Translations under genes and position numbers: made by a program | Assembly: GCA_910591455.2 (NCBI GenBank) | Contig: OU342804.1 | Span: 11,875,133-11,939,132, forward strand | DNA length: 64,000 nucleotides | Direction of reading: 5' to 3' | DNA from: Pholis gunnellus | Taxonomy: Eukaryota > Chordata > Actinopteri > Perciformes > Pholidae | Shown here: piece after piece, positions 24,001 to 35,800 of the stretch | Position numbering within the stretch: the first letter of the stretch is position 1 | How the letters are laid out: each line of letters begins with the position of its first letter | Notes under the pieces: generated by a model | The model's input: only the letters and a program-made list of their open reading frames with translations | What the model was told of the DNA's origin: nothing | Database searches by the model: none

Positions 24001-26796
24001 TGGAAACTCTGTTATGGACACAAATCTCTTTCACACTTGTTAAAATTCAGACTTCTTAACGTAGACGTATTCTATGCTCCACCATTCAGTGTTATTGCTT
24101 TTGGTAACAATTCACTGACTGACGATGGAAACACAGTGTGTTCAAACCAGAGGTGTCACGTACTCCCGTAATGTAAAACCTTCCTATTAACTGAGTTATT
24201 CTTTGCACATAAACTATTAATTACAAATGTAATACAGTTTTTGATAATCGATACAGTATCTTCATACATCCCTAATTCAATGCTAGTGTTTAGTGTCAAA
24301 TGTTCTGACCTGCTCAGTGTTACATTTAGGTCACTGTTTATAACGAAGTGAGATGATGTTTTAATCATGACCGGATGCTCCGCCATCTTTGTTGTAGTTT
24401 GTTTATTTGAACTGTCCTTTGACTCAGTAGAGGCGCAGAAATGTCAGCTTCAGACTGAAATTATAAGAATGAATGACTTCTGTCATGACCTGTGTTTGTG
24501 TTTGAATTATGACCGTTTCTCTGTATGTTGAGGGAACATGTCTTGTTTCCTGGGATGACAGTAGCTTGTATCTATGACTACTGTTGTCAGGCGGGAGAGG
24601 TATTGTAGTCATAGAGAGATTGAAACACATAACTGAGGCATTTGACTGCTGATCGTTAGCAGCAGCAGCACCAACAACAGCAGCAGCAGCAGCAGCGGCG
24701 GCCCACTCAGTGCATCTGAGCCACCCACACAAAGGCAAGGCAGTCACGCGGGGAGTGAGGTAAAGACTTAGTGCTGTATGACCCAACAGCATGGCAAGGG
24801 GCCAGCAGGCAGCTGAGGAGAGCCCACTGCTCTGCCTCACTCTGCGTCCAGCCTCGCCCTGCCTTCTCTAGCTAGTGGCACTGGCCTCACGCTTACCGTA
24901 GATTACCCCGCTGGAGCAGAGTCCTGCAATCCAAAGTGAAGAAGGAGAACAGTGTGGTTGTCCTTTGCAGAGAAAGCAGAGCACCTGTTCAAGATCTGTT
25001 GTTTTGGTGGAGAAGATGAGATGAGCAGTTTGGATCATAACAATACAGAGAATCAAGCTTGAGCATCGTTTTTTATCTTTTTAGAGCGATAAGACAAAAG
25101 ACCTCCAAGAAGATAGTAGGCGAAGAAGCACGTGTGGCACCTGATCAGTTTTGCAGAGATGAAGAACGCCTGGCAGAGTTATAAGGTTCTCATGTCTCCA
25201 ACTCTTTCAGGACAATCCCATCGGGGACTGGGACGGTGTGTTTGATGGGAAGTTGCTGTGTAATTTCGCCAGTTTGGAGCACACTCGACTCGTCCCCATC
25301 TGTGACGTAATGCCAGGTGAGTCACCTAGTATTCGTCCCTGTTTTTGGACCATGTGTGTGCGTGTGTCGTGAAAACCTCAACAGTTTCTGAAAACATTCA
25401 GCTGTGCCTGCCTTGGACCAGCTCTGAGCTCCCTCGGAGCGTTCTGAGTTTGTGTTTTGCTTGCAGCGGGAACAGAGAGCCTTTTGTGTTGATGTCTCAC
25501 TTGTTTTTGAAAGTCAAGTGAGATACTCGGGCTCTTTGTTCCCCACATTGGCATATTGATTTGTTTATGTGTGCTACGGCCGCCTCTCTGATTATTCAGA
25601 CGTGCATCTGGGAAATTTTTAAGATTCTTTATTTAGCAAATTTGTCATTTCGAAAGCCTTTTTTCTTTTTTTTGCACCCTCTCAACAGGCTACATGAAAC
25701 ATATGCTGCCACCCACCAAGTAGAGCTACTTTAAAAAATACCCGAAACATAATTTGTTATTCATTTGTTCCTTATTTGTCATGCTTCAGATACAGACAGT
25801 CCAGTGAGAAAGAGAAAAAAACATCAACTTATGGTCAAAGTTATGTCGGTGTGCAGTTAAATTCATCATCTTCTGGAACCTTCCATGAGCCACACATCTG
25901 TTGTCATTGGCTAAATGTCTAATACATTAGACAGAAAATAATATAGAGTCTTTATACGTCTTGTTGGTTGTTTGAATGACTTGTATTTATCAAACTGCGG
26001 TGACATATTGAAAAACATACACTACATACATACATTGCAAGTGGGCTGTGGGTGACATCTGGTGCATGGCAGTTTAACGTAGGCTGATGGGGTGTTGTGC
26101 CTCTAATGTGGATGTATTTTTGGGCTGTACAGAATATTCCATGCAGGACCAAAGGCTGCAAAAGCACAGTTTTGCCCCCAGAGGCACCAACAGTGACAAG
26201 TCGTCCTCTGGCCAAAGCAAACCAAAGAGCAAAGGTACTGCACTGCTGTTATGATACTAACGTTAACTGATGTACCAACCACTTGGTATGATGATCATTC
26301 TTAAAGGAGCATTCCATCAAAATTGTTGGTTGAGATTCTCCAAATGTTAAAAGCGATCAAAGTACTTTTTGTTATGTGCTGGTGTCACAAACATTGGATT
26401 TGCCAGTTCTAATTATGCCTCTGAGGCTGTTTCCTGGTCAAAGTCTTTTCTTTGTTTTAGAGAAAAAAAGTTTTGGTCAAACTTAAAATATTTAGGTAAG
26501 TAAAGCTAAGAATAATAACAGAAAAAACACTTTTGGTGGAAAATCTCTTTAAATATATAATAATAACAGAGGACATGCTTAACTCCATTTTTCACAAAAT
26601 ATAAGAAACTCATGTCGACGCGGCTTCGATTTGATGTGAATGGAATGTGTTACTACCCTGATCGCTTTTATTGTCTCTCTTTGTGTTTCTTTTATGCAGA
26701 AAACCGACTGCAGTTGCTGATTAATTTACCTTATTTATAAAAACAAAAAAAGATTCTACGAATCTTTACCCTTTTATTTCTCACTCGGTCTGCGTC

Positions 26797-26848
<52 letters not shown>

Positions 26849-29800
26849 TGCTTATCTGTGTGTTTTCTTCATGTACTTGTGTTATTTACAGGATTAGGTC
26901 ATCAGTGTGGCAGTAGAAGCAAGTCTGAATTTTACTATACTTTAAATGGCAGCTCTGTTGACCCCCCCGCCCAGTCCAAATCCAAAAGCACATGGTACAT
27001 TGATGAAGGTAAAACACGGGGACTCATGGGATGTCAACCATCTTACCGGCAAGCTCCTGTTTACAACAAGCTACAGACTAATCCGTTTCCCTGAGGCTCT
27101 CCTTAATATACTATACTATACTATACTATATACTTTTAATTTACTAACATTGGCAGGATCAGGGTTTCCATTCCTGCTGGGCCACCCCTGTACTAAAAGA
27201 CATAAATATTCTGGTACTGTGGGTTGCTGTCCTTCTAAAGTAACAAACAATAGATTGTAGAATGTTTTAGCAATTGGTAAAGTCATTTATACAAACCTAT
27301 TTCTCCCACCTGCTAAAAATGTGTGGCACATAATCATTCTTTTGATGATCAAGTGAGTTTTGGGAATTATTTTTTACGACTAAAGGTTTCTCATAAAATG
27401 AATGAAATACAAAGTAATGATAAGTTTCTCGTGATATCTAAAATTGAGAAACTTATTCTTAATTGTTTATCATTTACAGAAATAGTTTTCCAGTAGAATA
27501 CAGAAGAGGTACATTTAAGATGTATACATGAGAATAGTGGGGATTATTTATCTTTTTTATTTTATTTGCTCCTCTTAAAGATTTTTTTGATATTTCATAG
27601 TGTAACTGGGCACATTAAACATCGACTGTAACTGTGGACATTAAGCTTACAACATATGCAAATTAGGACATTTAATTTATCATTTAATAAATCAGGAAAA
27701 CAATGTTAAATGTTATTAGATTAGTCTTTTTTTGTTTGAACTTTTTTAACAGGTGGGAGAAATGGAGTTCCTTCGAAAATATAGTCACTGTATGTGTATG
27801 TAGGTTATGTACTGTAATTATTATATTCTGGGATGAAATAAAATGCGGAAAAACAACAATTCGTAGTTTGTTGCAGTAGCTTGCTATGAAAACCTTTCCA
27901 CTAGTCGTGTCCTTCATTACCATTTTAATGTGATATTCCACCTGCATGGAGTAATTGGTGTCGCCCCGAGGCTTTTAATAATGCTCAGTGCTGCAAATAA
28001 CTCCTTAACTGGCTGTTGTCTTTGGCTGCAGATTGCCTTTTTTAAGATTAACATTTCTGCGTCATGCTATTTGCCAGCCAAAGCATTAGTAAAAGCCTTT
28101 ATTTCTACGACTCATTCACTGATTCAGTCCGCACATTGTGTCATTGTTTTGGTATTTTCATTCACGGGATCACATTTGCTCGTGTCATCACCGTTGCGTA
28201 TCAGTTGTGAAGAATTTGATACATTTTCTAAAACGTCACCTGTAGTCAAGATGGTGGAGGCAGATTTTCACTGGATCTTAACTCAATATTCTGTTTCTGG
28301 TCCCGTTCTGCATACCATTCATGTTCTAATCATGAATAAATGCATAACTCAAAACCAGAAGACATCACAAATTTAAGCAAAAAGTACAAAGCAAAACAAG
28401 ATACATAAGAGGTGACGTACCTCAGATCTACTAGCATGTGCAAGCTCTGAAATCTAGAATACTTTATAAAATGAGGACAGTAAAAATAACTGTGGTTTTG
28501 CCTCCTCTCCAGGCAAACAGATTACTTGAGTGTCTGTAAAAGTATTTCAATACTAACACAGGAATTAGTAGTGGTCAGTCATAAATGGCTGACGTGCCAT
28601 TTTCCACAACTGCTTACTCATCCTGTGAATGTATCATCATTTCCTCAGGGTCACTTTCCACGTTTTGGGATATTTGTCTTTGTGATTATGGTGCTTCCAT
28701 TTCTGTCACAAAATGACCAGACTATCTCTGGTCCTCTCAGTGGTGGAATAGTTCAGGTGTAGATGTATATAAGCTTAAAAGGGAATGCCACTTTATTCAC
28801 AAATCCATGTCGTCTGTCATGACCGTTCAGTCAGAACTTGTGTTCTTGCGTCACTCTTTGTGAAATAAGATGCAGGATGGCTAAAAGTCATGAATCAGAA
28901 TTTAGAGATTTATCCGGAATGTGTGTTTAAAATAACATATTATGATGGCCTTTAAGTGTTTGCTTCAAGGACTCACAAAATAGTTTAAAAGTGTTTAACT
29001 TTAGCAAAGAGTGCGACTCAACTGTCATGGTAGGTGTGTAAGGAATTATTCTTTTGTGAATTCTAAGATAAAGTGACACTCCCCTTCACAAATGCATGGA
29101 TTTAAACAGAAGAATCTGAGTTTGAAGCAAAGTGAAGCACGTTGCAGAACACCATCAGATGGGAAGAGGAGTCTGCACACCAGACGTCACGTCTCAACAA
29201 AGGGCTTTTTCACAAAAACCTCCAGTTGCCAGTGTGCAGGTTGCTTTCTTCCTTCACTTATTAAACCGGGACTCAACACCGTCTGAAAATCTTGTTTTTG
29301 CAGACCTCCAGTGATTCAAGTTCTCCTGTTGTCTGTTAAAAAAAAAAAGGGATTTTCAGCTTGATGTTAAGTTACTCTTTAAACACCAACATCTCTACAA
29401 TAGTGAAGACAGCCTTCATTATATGGGGTGTTTTTACTGTTAAACGTACAATAAGTTTTTGGTTTCTGGTTTCTCTCCTGCAGTTGGGGAGGACCCCGCC
29501 AAGTCACTTACTGACACGCCCCCTGACTTCAACCAGTCCTCCCCGCCCTCCAGAGCCCCGCCCTCTGCCTCACTGGCCAGTGACAACAAGTTCCACTCTC
29601 TGCCCTTCAGCCTGAACAGGAAGACCGGGCCCATTGACAGCATGAACCATGGGCCTCTCTCCCTTTCTGTCCAGTCGGTGATGGGAGAGCAGCCCGAGCC
29701 CCCGTCACCTGCTGCCCCTCCCTCACCGCGTCCTTCGACGCCTCCCCGAGGCCAGCCAGGTCTGGAGGTGGGCTCTCTGGTGGAGGTGAAGGAGAACCCC

Positions 29801-32800
29801 CCTCTGTGTGGTGTCATCCGCTGGGTGGGCCTTCCTCCTGGCCTGCTGGAGCCTTTGGCTGGGCTAGAGCTGGTAAGGCAACACAGCAATGTAAACTTGA
29901 AGGTTTGATCTAGTTTCCAGCCTGAACAGATAAACCATATATTATATTATTATTAGAGCTGTGAAAAATAACGCCTTAACACGTTATGATTAAATTACAG
30001 GATTAATTCGTTATGCGTTTTTAAAGCATTTAACGTATGCACAGAATGAGCTTCCAATATACCCACAATTGACCGTTCGCCCCCTTAGTTACTGTTGCTA
30101 CGTCGACAAAACTCCCAGGACTGTCAACCCAAAAGCATTGCGAGGACGGGGACCAGCGCTATATCTGTCAGAGTCAGTGATACTTTTTTGGAGTAATATC
30201 TCCGCGATATTCTCCGGATCAAGGCAAAAGGGACTGCAATATGCAGTAGAAGGATATATCCAAAACATTAAGATCACGAAGGTGACACAACAATAATCGA
30301 AGCAAAAGCATACAGGTCTCAATCAAAACATCTCTAATGCAGTCAGACGTTAGCTGCTATCCAAACAAACTAATGTAGCAGACTGTCTCATGTTTGTCCT
30401 TTCTGGCGTTGAAGATATGTCCCATCAGCGTTGCCGTAGAGAGGGGGCAATTCCCGCCTCTAGGAAAACGGGCGTAAACGTAAACGGGAAGACGTTATTG
30501 TTTCACCGTAGCACTACCAGCCTAAAGTACCATCTCAACGCGACGCATGCGTTGGTCGGTGAGGGGAGTTTAAGTGGAATGCGCCAAACCACCCTCACTG
30601 AACAACGTAGTTCCCTCACTAAGTCTGCCTGTGACAAGTTGACTAGCACAGTTGCCAAATGGATTGCAAAAAGCTGTAGACCGATTAATATTGTTGAGGA
30701 CGAGGGGAAGTTTTGCGAGTGGCAACGGGGGACTCGAGCATCAAAGCACCGCAAAGACGCACAATAATGACAAAAATCGGTAATATGTGATTAATCATGA
30801 TTAATCCACAGAAACCTGTGATTCATTTGATTAAAATGTTTAATCATTTCACAGCCCTAATTATTATATATCATATTTCCATTTTATTCCTGTTGTTTCC
30901 CATGAATTCCCCATACATTTGTCGTAACCCCACTGATGACCACAAAAATATCTGCCAAACATGATTGACTTGAGCTTGTTTTGATCATCCACACATGTAT
31001 TGCATGTCCCTGGTTGATCAGGACTTATATGGACTTATTGTCAAAACTGTTCAGGTAAAAACAAATGTATCATCTCATTGCTTGATTCATTCATAGAACA
31101 TTTTGTTAAAAATATAGTTTGACATTTTTTGAAAATATGCTCATTTGCTTTCTTGCAGAGAGTTAGCTGAAAATATCTTTAATGCTCTCATATCGGTTTG
31201 TAAATATAAGGCTACAGCCAGCAGCTGGGTAGCTTAGCATAAGGACTGCAAACAGCTGGCCTGGCTGTATTTTAAAGTAACTAAATCCGCCGACTAGAAC
31301 CTCTAAAGCTCACTAAATATCCGTAGAAAAATACGAAGCGTAAAAATGACATAAAAATAGATTTTACGGGGGTGTAACTAACCGAGCACAGTGACTTCCT
31401 CTATTCTCTGCTGGCTGCATGGCAGCCTCATGGTGACGACAAGACTCAGGAAAGTCACAGCCAAAAAGAAAATAAACTTATTTTCCAACATGTTGAACTA
31501 ATCATTTGAACACAATTCTATATTAATATTGGTCTTGTTGATAGTTTGTATGCACATGCGCCACTGATAGTAGAAGGTCCGAGTAAAATGCATCAAATTT
31601 GTCACTAAGCAGCCAATCGCTATTAAAAAAATTGGTAAACAAAGTCAATTACAAAAACTATCACATCAGGCAGTCCTAAGTACGACCTAAAGCATTATAT
31701 ATGCTAAGTATAGAAAAGGACTGAATCCATTAAAATCTATTATTTTTTTGATTGGATGACGTGATCTTGATCTTCTCCTCCAGGAGGAAGAGTGCCCCGG
31801 TTGCACTGACGGCACCTTCAAAGGTACGCGGTACTTCACCTGCCCCCCCAAAAAGGCCCTGTTCGTTAAGCTCAAGTGCTGCCGGCCCGACTCCCGCTTC
31901 CCGTCCCTGCATCACTCCTCCAACCCCATAGAGCGGTGCAACTCCATCGGTGAGTCAGTAGAACTGGGATGATTAAGACGATGCACCAAATGAACTGTTA
32001 TCTCCAAAAAGATTTACACTTGTACTGTGTGTTTATGCAGCATTTGGGGGGTACCTAAGTGAGGTAGTACACGAGAACACGCCTCCCCGCACAGAGAACG
32101 ATGGTCTGGATGTCATGGTAGGAAAAAAGAAAGGCATCCAGGGCCACTACAACTCCTGCTACCTGGATTCAACCCTCTTCTGGTCAGTAAATACTTTATC
32201 AGCTACAGTTCACGCCATGTTATATTAACGTCTCTGGGCTTCAGTCATATTGATTGACTATATAGTGCTTCCTCTGCCAGCAGTGCTGTTTACCCAGAGG
32301 CAGAAGCTTATTAGTAAACTGTTTTGACTTTGCCCACCGGCTCTAACAGGAGGTGTGTATTCCTGCTGTGAGCGGGTCGGTGGATAGTGGCTCATCTGTT
32401 GTTTTTGCCAAACTGCCAAAGGGCTATTGAACAAAGCAGTCAACCCAAACTTGTTCCCCGAACTACAGGAGATCCTGAGCTCTGAAGATACTTCGACCAG
32501 TTTGGAGTTTAAAATTTGACCATTTGACGAATGAAATGATAGAAAACACAACTATTTAATGAGTAGAATGTTTTTTTTTTATCAACTATACAATAAATAC
32601 AAATGGAACTGAACAAACTGCATTATTTCCATCATATGAATATTTGCAAATGATATCTGTTTTTTCCAATGTCGGCCAAAGATCATGGTAAATCCTCATT
32701 TAACTTATATAGAAACATGAATATCAATGATGAATTCATTCTGTGTTGTATGTTCTGCTCTGCAGTCTGTTCTCCTTCAGCTCTGTACTGGACACGGTTC

Positions 32801-35800
32801 TGCTGAGACCACGCTCGAAGACAGATGTGGAGTATTACAGAGAGACCCAAGAGCTGCTACGCACAGAGATTGTCAACCCCCTGCGCATGTAAGTCAGAGT
32901 GGTTTATTGCATACGTCCTCATGACTCGCGTTGTAGGTTTTGACTTGATTTCTTTTTACAGGAAGCTAAAGATGTTCAAGACAAAAATGCTTAAGTTTGC
33001 CCCGGACCTTTAATTATGAGCTTGCACACGATTGAAGTTAAATGAATGAATAAAAACTGGAATATTATAAGTTGCATGATTTACTTCATCATCAAACCCT
33101 GACCGTAACATCTGATGCAAAATGTCCCGAGTAGAACTAATGTCACTAAACCAAATGTGCCCATTTTGCTAGCTTGTTTGTTCTTTGTCCTGCAGACATG
33201 GGTATGTCTGTGCTACTAAAGTGATGAAGCTAAGGAGGATCCTGGAGAAAGTAGAAGCTGCCTCTGGGTTTACATCTGAAGAAAAAGGTAGGCAGAACGG
33301 GACAGACAACTTTCAACAGTTTCTCACTGTGCTCATTGTCATGAGTTTGACTCTATCGTGACGATTGTTTCAACTTCTTTGTATTAGTGTTAAGAATCTA
33401 TATTTTGATGATGTGACTATTATTGAATAAGCGGCTATACTGATTAAAGACTTTTTGAGGATAAAACCAGCTTTTAAGAAACTATAATATATTATACTGC
33501 TGCAAGTCACAAGAAACAAAAGTAATCAACTACTTTAAGATAGCGCACGCATTCATGTCATCGACTTCACAGGAACGCTGCCTCACATCTCATTTAAGCA
33601 CATCTTTTATTGCAGATCCTGAGGAGTTCCTTAATATCCTTTTCCATCACATACTGAGGGTGGATCCGTTGCTGAAGCTACGGTAATGGTCTGTTGCCTT
33701 TTGGGGAAAAATGTAAGACCTCTTTGGATTCTTCTAGCGCGTAAAGGCACAAAGAGACAAGCAAAAAAACGTTTTGTGATGCATGTTTCCTTTCACACAC
33801 ACATGACATGGACATGCCACTCTGACACTCTGCAAATACAGCTCCAAACACATCACTGCTGCTAAACCACAGAACTAAACTGGGCCTTGTTTAAGCCTGC
33901 AGTATGCAGATTTTCACAGTCGCATATTGTTTCACTTCTGCTGCAGCGCTTATGCTGGAGATTTAACGGCAGACAGTGTGGGCAAAGTGGTTTTAACTGT
34001 AGGAGGTTTTTTTTGGTCACGATATGAAAACTCCCTTTGTAGTCATGTTTGATGGTCTTTGCAATTCAGATAAACAAAATTCGGTCTACTGTATGACAGT
34101 GTTATGCACGAGTATTTCCATAGTAATTCCTTCATAACTAAGCCAAGTAGTGTCCGACTCACAGCTCTGTAAAGCCACGTCGTATAACGTGACTAATCTG
34201 AAACATGTACCTGGACTAGAAATACATTCTGCAGTTTATCAGGCACAGGATACAGAAAGCAGTTAAATGTCAAGTTAAACTTCTGATCATCCGGCAGTTT
34301 AATGTCAACATTTAACTGCTTTCAATGGAAAAATAAAAATGCTCTATTGTTGTAGTGAAATAAGTCATTTATTTAGATTATTTATACACATTTCATAGAA
34401 AAATCTTATTCAATCTTAGAAAATTCTTAAAGTTATTTAAATATAGAGTTAGGGGTCATGCAAAATAGTATATCTTTAGTTTAAACCTTACAGATTTAAC
34501 CCATATCGACTACGTAAACTGCTCTTTGGAAGGAAGTAATCAGGAAGTAATCTTAATATCTGCTCAGATTACAGATGTCTTGTTATTTTTGTCCCCTGAG
34601 AAAGGAAGATTGAATAAGACTTGTTTTCCAGGTCAGCAGGACAGAAGGTCCAGGACTGTTACTTCTACCAGATCTTCATGGACAAGAAGGACAAGGTGGG
34701 AGTTCCCACCATCCAGCAGCTCCTGGAGTGGTCTTTCATCAACAGCGACCTAAAGTTTGCCGAGGTGAATTTCATTTTGTTTTATTTTTTTAACAGATTA
34801 GCGTGAGATAGGTAGAAAGATTGGTGTACATGTGAAATGTATTTATGGAAACATCAGGTATAAAACATTTAAATTACCATTATGTAAACTAATCATCTTA
34901 AAATCCTCTTGAGGTACTTTTAGCGTGTCCAGTGTTTTGACAAAGCAATGGCTCCCCCCTGTGTTAATACACAAGTGTAGTTTGTATCATGGTACTATAT
35001 TTGTTATTGTTCCTAAATTAAAGTTGATTAAACTAGACCTTAAGTCATTTGGTTTCCACTGACATGAATTGCATTAATAAACATGAAGTTACATTCATAT
35101 ACAGTTCCATTAATTTACAATTCAGAGCCAGTGCTGGAGCGAGGAGACGTTCTCACACAGCTTTCCTGTCTTCCAACCAGTCAGCCAGCGGTACCGACCC
35201 CACAGCTCAACAAATGAGGGGCCACATCACAGGACTGTGTGTCCTAAACTAACGGCAATCCTAAAAAGACACTTCCTAGATCAGAAGCAGCTTCCACTGC
35301 TGATCAGACAACTAATTCAAACAAGAAATGTAGAACATAGATCCCACATGGAGTAGTCACATGTCCTAGGTATGGAGGTACTTACATTTAGGATTTTCTT
35401 TTAATCCCCATTTTCGTGCCTTTTAATTACCCTAGAAAAAAATGTAAACTTTAAAAAAACAAAACAAAAACAAGATTGTCTGTGTTCACTTTTACAGACA
35501 TAATTGTTAAGGTCTGTAATATGTTATATGTCAAGTACATTGTGTGGACTCTTGCACACATTAGTTCTGATTTCAGTTCCTGTGTGCACGGAGCTTTGCT
35601 GATAGTCCACGCTGCTTTGCTGATGACCACATAAGTTTTCTCTTTCTGTGTTTTTCCGGACCGCCAGGCTCCCTCCTGCCTTATCATCCAGATGCCCCGC
35701 TTTGGCAAGGACTTCAAAATGTTCAACAAGATCTTCCCCTCACTAGAGTTAGACATCACAGACCTTCTTGAAGACAGTGAGTTGTAGCCAGTAATGTTTT

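Noticed and set aside
24424..24840. 138-codon minus-strand frame in cyld intron 2
   Set aside because: Its Ala run is the CAG tract read backwards; it sits inside an intron of a clear gene.
28526..28762. 78-codon frame in cyld intron 5
   Set aside because: No flanking splice sites in phase with the neighbouring cyld exons.
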